A DNA stretch of 64,000 nucleotides from Pseudomonas asturiensis (GTDB taxonomy: Bacteria > Pseudomonadota > Gammaproteobacteria > Pseudomonadales > Pseudomonadaceae), in contig NZ_FRDA01000011.1 of assembly GCF_900143095.1 (NCBI RefSeq), positions 1-64,000 on the forward strand. Reading direction: 5' to 3'. A model generated the notes under the pieces. That model was not told the DNA's origin. It did no database searches and worked only from the letters and a program-made list of their open reading frames with translations. Every line of letters begins with the position of its first letter. The stretch's first letter is position 1. This document shows positions 25,547-34,326 of the stretch, piece after piece. The position numbers and the translations under genes are program-made.

Positions 25547-28263
25547 CCCGCCTGACTCTGCAGCCGACCCAGATCACGGCCTCCACCTGCTGCTACTGCG
25601 GCGTAGGATGCGGCGTGCTGATCGAGCATGATGGACAGAATATTTTGGGCGTGAGCGGCGATCCGCAGCACCCGGCCAACTTCGGCAAACTGTGCAGCAA
25701 GGGGTCGAGCCTGCACCTGACCGGCGATATTGACGCGCGCGCGCTGTACCCGGAATTACGCTTGAGCAAAGGCCTGGCCCGCAGCATCACCGACTGGGAC
25801 ACCGCACTGGAACACGCCGCCACGGTGTTCGCCGACAGCATCCGCGAGCACGGCCCCGACAGTGTTGCGTTCTACATTTCCGGCCAGTTGCTGACCGAGG
25901 ACTACTACGCCTTCAACAAGCTGGCCCGCGCCCTGATTGGTACCAATAACATCGACAGCAACTCGCGGCTGTGCATGTCGTCGGCCGTAGCCGGCTACAA
26001 ACGCAGTCTGGGTGCCGACGCACCGCCGTGCAGCTATGAAGACATTGAGCTGAGCGATTGCGTGCTGATCGTCGGCAGCAACATGGCCTACGCCCATCCG
26101 GTTCTGTTTCGTCGCCTGGAAGAAGCCAAAAGCCGTCGGCCCGAGATGAAAGTCATCGTCATCGATCCACGTCGTACCGACACCTGCGAGCTGGCAGATA
26201 TGCACCTGGCGATTCAGCCTGGCACTGACGTCGCGCTGTTCCACGGCATTGTGCATGTGCTTATGAGTGAAGGCCTTGTGGATCCGGTCTTTATTGCCGC
26301 ACACACACAGGGCTACGAAGCGCTGGAAACCCTGGTGCGCGATTACCCGCCAGAAAGCGTTGCGCAACGGTGCGGCATACCGATTGAGCAACTGCTGACC
26401 TGCGCCCGCTGGATAGGTGAAGCGCCGAGCTTCCTGTCGCTGTGGTGCATGGGACTGAACCAGTCCACTGCCGGCAGCGCCAAGAACAGCGCACTCATCA
26501 ACATCCATCTCGCCACAGGCCAGATCGGTCGCGTCGGTGCGGGGCCCTTTTCGCTCACCGGTCAGCCCAATGCCATGGGCGGGCGTGAAACCGGCAGCCT
26601 GTCCAACTTGCTGCCAGGCCATCGCGACGCCGCCAACCCGGAGCATCGCGCTGAAGTGGCGCAGTACTGGGGGGTTGACGAGTTGCCGGGCAACCCCGGT
26701 CTGTCGGCTATCGAACTGTTCGAACAACTGCAGAGCGGCAAGATCAAGGCCCTGTGGATTGCCTGTACCAACCCCGCGCAATCCTTGCCCGACCAGAACA
26801 GAATCCGGGCGGCGCTTGAGACCTGCCCGTTCGTGGTGCTGCAGGAGGCTTTCAAGACCACCGAAACCGCGCGCTTTGCCGACCTGCTGTTGCCTGCGGC
26901 AAGCTGGGGTGAAAAGGAAGGCACAGTCACCAATTCCGAGCGACGCCTTTCCAACGTGCGCAAAGCCATCCAGGCGCCCGGCCAGGCACGCCCGGACTGG
27001 GCGATCACGGTGGATTTCGCCCAACGCCTGCAACAGCGGCTGCTGCCCGACGCGCCGGCCCTGTTCGACTTCAAGAATCCGGCAATGCTGTTCGATGAAT
27101 TCAAAGGCCTGACCACCGGGCGCGACCTGGACATGTCGGGCATCGACCGGGCGCTCATCGACCGCGAAGGTCCGCAGCAATGGCCGTTCCCGCAGGGCGC
27201 CAGCGTCGGCACACCGCGCCTGTACGCCGACGGCGTGTTCCCGACCGCGTCGGGCCGGGCTCAGTTCTTGAGCGAGCCCTACATCGAAGCCAGGGAACTG
27301 CGCGATACCCGATTCCCGCTGACGCTCAACACCGGCCGCCTGCGTGATCAGTGGCACGGCATGAGTCGCACCGGCACTGCCGCACGGCTGTTTGGTCATG
27401 TCAGTGAAGCAGCGCTGAGTCTGCACCCTGATGACCTGCAGCTTCACGCGTTGCAGAATGGCGACCTGATCAAACTGATCAGCCGTCGCGGTGAACTGTA
27501 CTTGCCAGTGAGCAGCGATGACAGCGTGCGTCCCGGCCAGCCATTCCTGCCCATGCACTGGGGTGATCGCTTCCTCAAGGGCGGCGTGAACGTCCTGACC
27601 CAACCGGCCTTTGATCCGATCTCGAAACAGCCGGAACTCAAGCATTCCGGGGTCAGAATCGAGAAAGCCGGGCTGGCGTGGCAGTTCTTCGCATTGGTCG
27701 AAGGCGACGTGCAACAGCAATGGGAGCGCTTGCGCACGCTGTGCGGATCATTCACTTACCTGAGCCTGGGCCTGGCAGGCCGGGAGCGCCCGGCGCTGGT
27801 GATTCGTGCCGCCAGCGCGATTGCGCCCGAGGCCAGTCTGCTGCGCGAAATCGATACCCTGCTAGGCGTGGACGAGGGCCCGGTGCTGGCCTACGACGAC
27901 CCCGAACGCTCCATTGGCAAGCGGGTGCGAATCGATAACGGGCGCATCACAGCCATTCGCCTGGCCGGTGAGACGCTGGCCCGGCACTGGCTGCAAACAC
28001 TCTGGCTGGAAGAGCGCGTCGATGCGCCACTGCGCCGCTGGCTGCTCGCGCCGCTGAGCAGCGAGCCGGGAAAGGACGGCTGCGCGACACGTGACAAGAC
28101 CTTGTGCAACTGCATGAACGTCAGGCAAAGCGCGGTCGAGAAAGGCATCGAAAACGGCCTGGATCTGAATCAACTCAAGAAACAACTAGGCTGCGGAACC
28201 CAGTGCGGGTCCTGCGTCCCGGAAATAAAAAGACTGATCAATACCCTGATGGTCACTGAATGA
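25543..28263 (+). CDS. nasC: Assimilatory nitrate reductase, molybdopterin catalytic subunit
   Basis: This enzyme reduces nitrate to nitrite in the cytoplasm. It is a 906-residue molybdopterin oxidoreductase. The N-terminal [4Fe-4S] motif is C16-x2-C19-x3-C23 with the fourth Cys in GKLCSKG. Molybdopterin-binding regions and the C-terminal molydop-binding domain follow. A BFD-type [2Fe-2S] domain is attached at the C-terminus (CNCMNVRQSAVEKG ... CGTQCGSC), as in enterobacterial NasA, and would receive electrons from the FAD partner. The stop/start overlap (ATGA) with the FAD gene indicates coupling. The symbol follows P. aeruginosa naming. Confidence 0.93.
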   Translation: MTRLTLQPTQITASTCCYCGVGCGVLIEHDGQNILGVSGDPQHPANFGKLCSKGSSLHLTGDIDARALYPELRLSKGLARSITDWDTALEHAATVFADSIREHGPDSVAFYISGQLLTEDYYAFNKLARALIGTNNIDSNSRLCMSSAVAGYKRSLGADAPPCSYEDIELSDCVLIVGSNMAYAHPVLFRRLEEAKSRRPEMKVIVIDPRRTDTCELADMHLAIQPGTDVALFHGIVHVLMSEGLVDPVFIAAHTQGYEALETLVRDYPPESVAQRCGIPIEQLLTCARWIGEAPSFLSLWCMGLNQSTAGSAKNSALINIHLATGQIGRVGAGPFSLTGQPNAMGGRETGSLSNLLPGHRDAANPEHRAEVAQYWGVDELPGNPGLSAIELFEQLQSGKIKALWIACTNPAQSLPDQNRIRAALETCPFVVLQEAFKTTETARFADLLLPAASWGEKEGTVTNSERRLSNVRKAIQAPGQARPDWAITVDFAQRLQQRLLPDAPALFDFKNPAMLFDEFKGLTTGRDLDMSGIDRALIDREGPQQWPFPQGASVGTPRLYADGVFPTASGRAQFLSEPYIEARELRDTRFPLTLNTGRLRDQWHGMSRTGTAARLFGHVSEAALSLHPDDLQLHALQNGDLIKLISRRGELYLPVSSDDSVRPGQPFLPMHWGDRFLKGGVNVLTQPAFDPISKQPELKHSGVRIEKAGLAWQFFALVEGDVQQQWERLRTLCGSFTYLSLGLAGRERPALVIRAASAIAPEASLLREIDTLLGVDEGPVLAYDDPERSIGKRVRIDNGRITAIRLAGETLARHWLQTLWLEERVDAPLRRWLLAPLSSEPGKDGCATRDKTLCNCMNVRQSAVEKGIENGLDLNQLKKQLGCGTQCGSCVPEIKRLINTLMVTE

Positions 28264-28273
28264 GGTACGCAGC

Positions 28274-29029
28274 ATGAGCGCAAAAGTCTGGCTGGTGGGC
28301 GCAGGTCCGGGTGACCCTGAATTGCTGACGCTCAAGGCCGTACGGGCCTTGCGCGAGGCGCATGTGGTGTTGATCGATGATCTGGTCAACACCGCCGTGC
28401 TTGAACACTGCCCCGCTGCGCGGATCATCCCGGTTGGCAAGCGCGGCGGCTGCCGCTCGACGCCACAGGCCTTCATTCATCGCCTGATGTTGCGCTACGT
28501 GCGTCAAGGCAAATGCGTGGTACGCCTCAAAGGCGGCGACCCGTGCATCTTTGGTCGGGGCGGCGAAGAAGCGCAGTGGTTGCAGGAACGCGGCGTAGAC
28601 GTGGAGCTGGTCAACGGCATCACGGCGGGTCTGGCGGGCGCTACACAGTGCGGAATTTCACTGACACTGCGTGGCATCAGCCGTGGTGTGACGCTAGTCA
28701 CCGCCCATACGCAGGACGACAGCAGTCTCAACTGGCAGGCACTGGCACAAACCGGTACGACGCTGGTGGTGTATATGGGCGTGGCGAAACTGCCGGACAT
28801 TCGTGAGAACCTGCTGGCAGGCGGCATGAGCGCGGACATGCCCGTGGCCATGATTGAAAACGCCTCGCTGCCATGGCAACGCGAATGCCGCAGTACCCTG
28901 GCGAACATGCAGCACGACGCGACAGCATTCGAACTCAAGAGTCCCGCCATTCTGGTAATAGGCGAAGTGGCAGCGTCCACTGAGGCCCATCACACCCTGC
29001 TGAGCGATCTGCACCGGCAGGTTGGTTGA
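28274..29029 (+). CDS. cobA: Uroporphyrinogen-III C-methyltransferase
   Basis: This enzyme methylates uroporphyrinogen III twice to precorrin-2, the branch towards siroheme and cobalamin. The SAM-binding motif VGAGPGDPELLTLKA is at the N-terminus; VVRLKGGDPCIFGRGGEE and GITAGLAGA are the other conserved blocks. It is the single-domain SUMT type, 251 residues, without the CysG dehydrogenase/chelatase. Its place as last gene of the nitrate operon fits a need for siroheme by nitrite reductase, although no nitrite reductase gene is in the cluster. Confidence 0.93.
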   Translation: MSAKVWLVGAGPGDPELLTLKAVRALREAHVVLIDDLVNTAVLEHCPAARIIPVGKRGGCRSTPQAFIHRLMLRYVRQGKCVVRLKGGDPCIFGRGGEEAQWLQERGVDVELVNGITAGLAGATQCGISLTLRGISRGVTLVTAHTQDDSSLNWQALAQTGTTLVVYMGVAKLPDIRENLLAGGMSADMPVAMIENASLPWQRECRSTLANMQHDATAFELKSPAILVIGEVAASTEAHHTLLSDLHRQVG

Positions 29030-29050
29030 TACGCGCTCAACGCTTGCGGC

Positions 29051-29671
29051 TTAACGCCTGCTGAGCGCCAGGCGTGCGGCGAACAGCACAAAGATCACGC
29101 CGGTCGCACGATCCATCCAGGCAATCACCTTCTCGCGCCGCAACACTGCGGCCAGCGGGTGGGTGGCGGCGATCAGAATCATCGACCAGAGCAATCCGAT
29201 CACGATGTGAATGCTGACCAGGCCAAACGTCCAGGCAACCAGCGGCTGGCCCTGTGGAATGAATTGCGGCAGAAACGAGACGTAGAAAACCCCCATCTTG
29301 GGATTCAGGACATTACCCATCATTCCTTTGAAAAACCAATTGGCCCCTGGTCGTCCGTTCACCTGAACCGATGACAGTGACGTTCGAGGTCGAAGCAGCA
29401 TGCCCAATCCTAGCCAGGCCAGATAGGCAGCGCCGCAGTATTTCAAGACGTTATAGGCCAGTTCCGACACCGCGATCAACGCACCCAGCCCGAACGCTAC
29501 CACTGCGCCCCACAACAGGCAGCCTGCATTGATACCCAGGACCGCGCGAAACGCCTGCTGCTTGCCTTCTACCGTTGCGGTTCTCAGGATAAGGGCCGTG
29601 TCGAGGCCGGGCGTCAGCGTCAGCAGCGTCGCGGCAAAGGCAAACGCAAGGAGGGTGTCGGCGAAGGGCAT
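29051..29671 (-). CDS. LysE/RhtB family amino-acid exporter
   Basis: This 206-residue inner-membrane protein has about six hydrophobic segments. The family motifs are present: the N-terminal LTLTPGLDTALILRTA and the GMMGNVLNPKMGVFYVSF loop. The family exports amino acids or related small molecules; the substrate cannot be told from sequence. It lies convergent with cobA (21 bases between stops) and downstream of the oprF terminator, so it probably has its own promoter. Confidence 0.88.
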   Translation of the reverse strand: MPFADTLLAFAFAATLLTLTPGLDTALILRTATVEGKQQAFRAVLGINAGCLLWGAVVAFGLGALIAVSELAYNVLKYCGAAYLAWLGLGMLLRPRTSLSSVQVNGRPGANWFFKGMMGNVLNPKMGVFYVSFLPQFIPQGQPLVAWTFGLVSIHIVIGLLWSMILIAATHPLAAVLRREKVIAWMDRATGVIFVLFAARLALSRR

Positions 29672-29725
29672 GGATGGGTCCCGGCAGGATGAAAGCGGCT
29701 ATTTATCCTCAAATCGCAGGCAAAG

Positions 29726-29752
29726 AAAAGCCCGGCCGGAGCCGGGCTTTTC
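29726..29752 (-). terminator. Intrinsic terminator of oprF
   Basis: AAAAGCCCGGC and GCCGGGCTTTT form an 11-bp stem around CGGA. Read on the minus strand it ends in a T run, 16 bases after the oprF stop. Confidence 0.9.
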
Positions 29753-29767
29753 AGTAGGAGCGGCTAA

Positions 29768-30805
29768 TTACTTAGCTTGAGCTTCTACTTCTGCTTCTAC
29801 GCGACGGTTAACTGCGCGACCAGCTTCAGTTGCGTTGTCAGCAACTGGACGGGATTCGCCGTAACCAACCGAGTTTACGCGGCTAGCGCCAACACCGTAC
29901 TGGTTGACCAGAACTTGCTTAACGGCGTTTGCACGACGCTCAGACAGCTTCTGGTTGTAAGCGTCAGGACCGACGGAGTCAGTGTGACCTTCAACAGTGG
30001 TGGTGGTCTGTGGGTACTGCTGCATGAAGTCAGCGAGGTTCTTGATGTCGCCGTAGCTGTTAGGCTTGACTACGGATTTGTCGAAATCGAACTTCACGTC
30101 CAGCTCAACACGAACCACTTCAGCAACTGCCGGGCAGCCATCAGCGTCAACGGTTACGTTGGCTGGGGTGTCTGGGCACTTGTCGACGTTGTCGCACACG
30201 CCGTCGTTGTCGCTGTCGGAGCAGACTTCAGCAACTGGAGCAACCGGAGCAGCTTCAACTTTCTTGCTGCCGCCGCCGAAGTTTACGCCGATACCGACGC
30301 TAGGAGCCCACTCGGTGTCGCCCTGGTCGATGTTGTACTGAGCTTCAACGCCTGCACGGGCATAGAAGTTGTCAGTGAAGTACAGCTTGGCGCCGCCGCC
30401 AACGTTGGCGAAGGTGGAGCCGTTACGGCCGCCACGAGCGTCCTGGCCAATGCTCTGGTCAGAGAAACCGGCAGACAGGTAAGGACGCAGCATGTCGCCC
30501 GGGTTGTTGAAGTGGTACAGAGCGTCCAGGGCAGTGTTGGAGCCCTTGATGTTCTTGCCGCTGTCGCTACGGACGTTGTGAACTTCGTCGTAGCCCAGAC
30601 GCAGTTCAACATCATCGGTCAGGAAGTAGCCAACGGAGCCGCCGAACAGGTTGCCGTCGTTTTTGAAGTTACGAGCGCTGTCGTAATATTCTTTCTTGGC
30701 GAAGCCTTCGATTTCGACCGCGCCTTGGCCTTGTGCCAGAGCGCCGAAAGAAGTTGCGGCAACAATAGTACCAATGGCCAAGCCCAAGGTGTTTTTCAGT
30801 TTCAT
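29768..30805 (-). CDS. oprF: Major outer-membrane porin OprF
   Basis: OprF is the main nonspecific porin and links the outer membrane to peptidoglycan. A signal peptide covers about residues 1-24 (ends ALAQ). An N-terminal eight-stranded barrel (to about 160) is followed by a Pro/Ala hinge. Next is a Cys-containing TSP3-like loop with four Cys and acidic DxDxDG repeats. The C-terminal OmpA domain has the motif NxxLSxxRAxxV (NQKLSERRANAVKQVL). Length 345 is typical. sigX lies upstream on the same strand, and SigX is known to drive oprF in Pseudomonas. Confidence 0.97.
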   Translation of the reverse strand: MKLKNTLGLAIGTIVAATSFGALAQGQGAVEIEGFAKKEYYDSARNFKNDGNLFGGSVGYFLTDDVELRLGYDEVHNVRSDSGKNIKGSNTALDALYHFNNPGDMLRPYLSAGFSDQSIGQDARGGRNGSTFANVGGGAKLYFTDNFYARAGVEAQYNIDQGDTEWAPSVGIGVNFGGGSKKVEAAPVAPVAEVCSDSDNDGVCDNVDKCPDTPANVTVDADGCPAVAEVVRVELDVKFDFDKSVVKPNSYGDIKNLADFMQQYPQTTTTVEGHTDSVGPDAYNQKLSERRANAVKQVLVNQYGVGASRVNSVGYGESRPVADNATEAGRAVNRRVEAEVEAQAK

Positions 30806-30912
30806 CCGTTAAATCCCCATCTGATGATTATAAAGCAGTCCCGCATAACCGGGGACAACTCGTCGGCGAGTCTACCAGACCTTGCCAGTTCGTTAGAGAT
30901 ATTTGCTCGCCG

Positions 30913-31503
30913 TTAAGTTTCGGCGATACCTGCAAATTTCTCACGTAATTTGTCCAACGCCCGCTTGTAACGCATTTTCGTTGCGCTCAAGCCCATGTGC
31001 ATAATGTCTGCAATCTCCTGGAATTCAAGTTCTGCGACGAATCGCAGCACCAGAATCTCCCGATCGATCGGGTTCACGTGCACAAGCCAGCGATCGAGAC
31101 CGCCCCGCTCCTCAGGTTTTGGCGTCTTTTCTTCCGACGCTTCCTCAAGCGGATCCAGACTCAAAGCGTCCATCAAGCGACGCTTACGCCGTTCCTTCCT
31201 GTACTGAGTGATGCACTCGTTGTAGGTGATGCTGTAAAGCCAGGTTTTGAACTTCGACTTTCCCTCGAAATTCTTCAATCCATACAAGACCTTAAGCATC
31301 ACCTCCTGACAGACATCGTCAGCATCGCGATCGTTCCCCAAATAACGTGCACAGACGTTAAAAAGTGTTCTCTGGTAACGACGCATCAATTCTTCATACG
31401 CCCGGGTCACGTTGAACAGCTCAACGTGTGCGCGCGCGACCAGCTCCTCATCAGAGAGATCGCGGGGTTCGTAGCGCGTCGAAAGCGGTTGAGGTTTATT
31501 CAA
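30913..31503 (-). CDS. sigX: ECF sigma factor SigX
   Basis: SigX directs RNA polymerase to oprF and to fatty-acid and envelope genes. Region 2 is seen at residues about 35-105 (RTLFNVCARYLGNDRDADDVCQ, FKTWLYSITYN). Region 4 is at about 140-190 (REILVLRFVAELEFQEIA, with the HTH following). The family start lies at the TTG at 31503, so an unusual start codon is used, which may limit its synthesis. No anti-sigma factor is adjacent, as in other pseudomonads. CmpX, encoded just upstream, is thought to influence SigX activity. Confidence 0.95.
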   Translation of the reverse strand: MNKPQPLSTRYEPRDLSDEELVARAHVELFNVTRAYEELMRRYQRTLFNVCARYLGNDRDADDVCQEVMLKVLYGLKNFEGKSKFKTWLYSITYNECITQYRKERRKRRLMDALSLDPLEEASEEKTPKPEERGGLDRWLVHVNPIDREILVLRFVAELEFQEIADIMHMGLSATKMRYKRALDKLREKFAGIAET

Positions 31504-31586
31504 AACGAATCTTGCCGACAGTCAGGTCAATGTCCGCCACGGCCCGTTCCGGCAACTGGGGCGGCATAGATTAGCAGGTTCGCCGC

Positions 31587-32411
31587 TTAACGGCTGCTTA
31601 CTCTCTGCTCGAGAAGGATGCGGTTGGAAAAAGACACCAGCTCCCCCTCGTCTGTCAGCAAGGTCGTTTTGACCGTACCGATTTCCTCTATCTGACCTTC
31701 GGTGTCGCCTATCTGCACCTGCTGGCCTACCTGATAGAGCTCACGCACATAAATTCCGGCGATGATCTGACCCGCGATTTCGCGGCTTCCAAGCCCCAAT
31801 GCCAGGGCAACTGCCAGACCAACGGTAATCAACGCAATCACAATCACATGATTCAGCAGGTCGGTTTTGACCTCAAGCTGACTGATCGCGACAGAAATAC
31901 TGATGATAATGACCAGTCCCTGAGCGATTCGCCCAAGGCCTGCCGAGTAATCGACACCGACGCTTTCGGCTGCACCGCGCACCAGACCGTTGACCAGCTG
32001 CGCCAGCAGCACGCCCACCAGCAGTACCAGCGCGGCGCCAAAGACCTTGGGCAAATACAGCGCCAGCATGTCCAGTGTCGCGGAAACACGTTGCAGGCCC
32101 AGCGACTCGGCCGCCGAAACCAGAAAGATCAACAGCACGAACCAATAGACGATCTTGCCGATCAGCGTGGAGATAGGCACTTTGACGCCGGCGCGCCCCA
32201 GGATTTTGGTCAGACCGGTGCCACCGACCAGTCGGTCCAGCCCCAGCTTGGCGAGCAGTTTGGACAGCAGCGCGTCGAGCAGCTTGGCCACGGCAAAACC
32301 CAGCAGCACCACGACAAGCGCGCCGAACAGGTTCGGGATGAAGTTTGCGACTTTAGTCCACAATGCAGTCATTGCAGCAAGAAGACTCTGCGTCCAGAGG
32401 TTCAATTCCAT
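31587..32411 (-). CDS. cmpX: CmpX, MscS-like small-conductance channel protein
   Basis: The 274-residue inner-membrane protein has several hydrophobic segments (about 22-45, 80-105, 115-140, 155-180, 190-210). The last leads into a conserved MscS-like beta domain (LGSREIAGQIIAGIYVRELYQVG, then GDTEGQIEEIG). In P. aeruginosa cmpX mutants change sigX activity and membrane stiffness. ATG 32411 is preferred to the in-frame TTG at 32417. It is separated by only 2 bases from crfX and lies 83 bases upstream of sigX, so the genes are likely co-transcribed in part. Confidence 0.92.
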   Translation of the reverse strand: MELNLWTQSLLAAMTALWTKVANFIPNLFGALVVVLLGFAVAKLLDALLSKLLAKLGLDRLVGGTGLTKILGRAGVKVPISTLIGKIVYWFVLLIFLVSAAESLGLQRVSATLDMLALYLPKVFGAALVLLVGVLLAQLVNGLVRGAAESVGVDYSAGLGRIAQGLVIIISISVAISQLEVKTDLLNHVIVIALITVGLAVALALGLGSREIAGQIIAGIYVRELYQVGQQVQIGDTEGQIEEIGTVKTTLLTDEGELVSFSNRILLEQRVSSR

Positions 32412-32413
32412 GC

Positions 32414-32662
32414 TCAATCAGCCTTATCGGTAGAACGGGCACCGTTCACGGTGCGACGGGAAACGGGAGCGACATGGGCGGAGCCGTTGTTGAGTGCGAT
32501 CATCATCGCCTCGGACCAACGACCCAGCAGCCCGAACAACACGCCTGCACCGACCTGGCGGTTGGCGGTTTTCAGGACTCGCCCCAGACATGCATCGTCA
32601 TCCCGGCTGGAGGATGAAGATTTAAGCATGTCACGTAAAGATTCTTCGAACGGATCGTGCAT
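32414..32662 (-). CDS. crfX: CrfX, small conserved protein upstream of cmpX
   Basis: The 82-residue protein has no membrane segment of normal strength, though a weak hydrophobic patch (VGAGVLFGLLG) is present in the middle. It starts MHDPFEESLRDMLKSSSSS. Synteny (cmaX-crfX-cmpX-sigX-oprF) identifies it. ATG 32662 has GAGGTG upstream. The stop is 2 bases before the cmpX start. The molecular function is not known. Confidence 0.8.
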   Translation of the reverse strand: MHDPFEESLRDMLKSSSSSRDDDACLGRVLKTANRQVGAGVLFGLLGRWSEAMMIALNNGSAHVAPVSRRTVNGARSTDKAD

Positions 32663-32750
32663 CAGGCACCTCACGCAATGTCAGTCAAAGACGTGACACA
32701 TTCAGAACGAGTCACACGTGCAGCATGAAAAAATCTTAAGGGTGCAAGCC

Positions 32751-33746
32751 TTATACCCAACGCAATCGCCTGAACAGCCACCACTGCCCCGCCGCCAGCG
32801 ACACGATCAGGCCGCACGCAACCAGAAAACCGTAAGGGTTTTCAGCCCCCGGAATACCGCCGACGTTGATGCCCAGCAGGCCGGTCAGAAAGCTCATGGG
32901 CAGGAAGATTCCGGTGATGATGCCGAAGCGATACATGGTGCGGTTCATGTGCTCGCGCAGACGCCGGTCTTCGGACTCAAGCAGCAGCCCGACTCGCTCT
33001 CGGGTCAGTTCGAGTTCTTCCAGGTAACGGGTCAGACTGTTGTTCAGCTCATTCCAGTAGTCGGCATCATCGTCACAGAACCACGTCAGTTTGATGCGCG
33101 AAAGCTGGCCGTAGATATCGCGCTGCGGCCCCAGAAAACGGCGCAGTCCGGCTGCGCGACGACGGATGTGCAACAGCTTGCCGTGCTCGGGACTGTACCA
33201 TTCGTCGGCATCGGTCTTTTCTTCTTCCTCATCGACCGATTCGGTCAACTCGCCGACCAGATCCTGGACCTTGTCAGTCAGGTACTGGGCCAGGTAAAGA
33301 ATCAACTCTGAAGCTGTTTTCGGCCCCTTGCCCTGACCCAGCAGCTCTATCAGCTCTTCCGTCGCACGCAGAGGGCGCAGCCGCAGGGAGATCACCCGCT
33401 GGGCCGCGGCAAAAATGCGCACCGACACCATGTCTTCCGGCTCGGCACCGGGGTTGAGGTTCACGCCACGCAGAAACAGCAGCAATTCCTGATCCGGCAA
33501 GGCCAGCAACCGGGGCCGGGTGTTTTCTTCAAGCAACAGGTTGCAGGCAAACTCGCTCAGCCCGCTGGCAGTGCGCAGCCATGTGTGGGTTTGCGGATGG
33601 CTGCGATCCCAGTGCAGCCACAGGCTTTCCTGCGGCTGCAACTGAAGATCCTGAAGTTCGGTTCGAGCAATGAAACGCGCTCCGCCTTTACCGTCCAATA
33701 CGAGGGCATGCACCAGCCCCCACTGCGCGTTTGCTTCATCGAACAT
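32751..33746 (-). CDS. cmaX: CorA/ZntB-family divalent metal transporter CmaX
   Basis: The product has 331 residues: a large cytoplasmic N-terminal domain (about 1-265) with long charged helices, then two C-terminal membrane helices. The pore-loop signature is GIN (LLGINVGGIPG) instead of the GMN of classical CorA, which is typical of ZntB-like zinc transporters. In this genus the gene heads the block that leads to sigX and oprF. Transport of Mg or Zn is inferred from the family; the ion cannot be fixed. Confidence 0.88.
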   Translation of the reverse strand: MFDEANAQWGLVHALVLDGKGGARFIARTELQDLQLQPQESLWLHWDRSHPQTHTWLRTASGLSEFACNLLLEENTRPRLLALPDQELLLFLRGVNLNPGAEPEDMVSVRIFAAAQRVISLRLRPLRATEELIELLGQGKGPKTASELILYLAQYLTDKVQDLVGELTESVDEEEEKTDADEWYSPEHGKLLHIRRRAAGLRRFLGPQRDIYGQLSRIKLTWFCDDDADYWNELNNSLTRYLEELELTRERVGLLLESEDRRLREHMNRTMYRFGIITGIFLPMSFLTGLLGINVGGIPGAENPYGFLVACGLIVSLAAGQWWLFRRLRWV

Positions 33747-33757
33747 TAATACGTCGC

Positions 33758-34246
33758 TTATTCCGGCATGGTCAGAGGAGAAGGAGAAATGATCACGCCA
33801 TTGTTGTCGGCATACAGGTAATCGCCCGGCTTGAAGGTCACACCGCCGAACGTGACTGGCACATTCAGCTCACCGACGCCGCGTTTCTCGCTTTTTTTCG
33901 GGTGACTGGCCAGCGCCTGCACGCCCAGGTCGGTCTGGGCCAGCATGTCCACGTCACGTACACAACCGTAGATCAACACGCCTTCCCAGCCATTCTTCGA
34001 CGCTTTATCGGCCACCATGTCGCCCAGCATTGCGCAACGCAGCGAGCCGCCACCGTCGACCACCAGCACCTTGCCTTTACCGTCCAGCGCAACCTGCTCC
34101 TTGACCAGCGAGTTGTCTTCGAAACACTTGAGGGTGACGATCTGGCCGCCAAACGAGTCGCGGCCACCGAAATTGCTGAACATCGGTTCGACAACCTGTA
34201 CCAGGTCTGGATAAGCGTCACACAGATCGGGGGTGAGGTAGTGCAT
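33758..34246 (-). CDS. rraA: RraA family protein (RNase E inhibitor homologue / HMG aldolase-like)
   Basis: The 162-residue product begins MHYLTPDLCDAYPDLVQVVEP and contains the conserved GDMVADKASKNGWEG and GCVRDVD blocks. E. coli RraA binds RNase E and lowers its activity; Pseudomonas members can also act as oxaloacetate decarboxylase/HMG aldolase. AGGAG precedes the ATG at 34246, and the longer in-frame start is not conserved. It lies 11 bases upstream of the cmaX start codon, so translation of cmaX may depend on it. Confidence 0.93.
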   Translation of the reverse strand: MHYLTPDLCDAYPDLVQVVEPMFSNFGGRDSFGGQIVTLKCFEDNSLVKEQVALDGKGKVLVVDGGGSLRCAMLGDMVADKASKNGWEGVLIYGCVRDVDMLAQTDLGVQALASHPKKSEKRGVGELNVPVTFGGVTFKPGDYLYADNNGVIISPSPLTMPE

Positions 34247-34326
34247 GAGGTCAACTCCTGTCATCAAGGCATGGGCGCAAGAAGGGTGCAGATCCAGCGT
34301 ACCGCGCAGCATAGTGAATTTAATCG

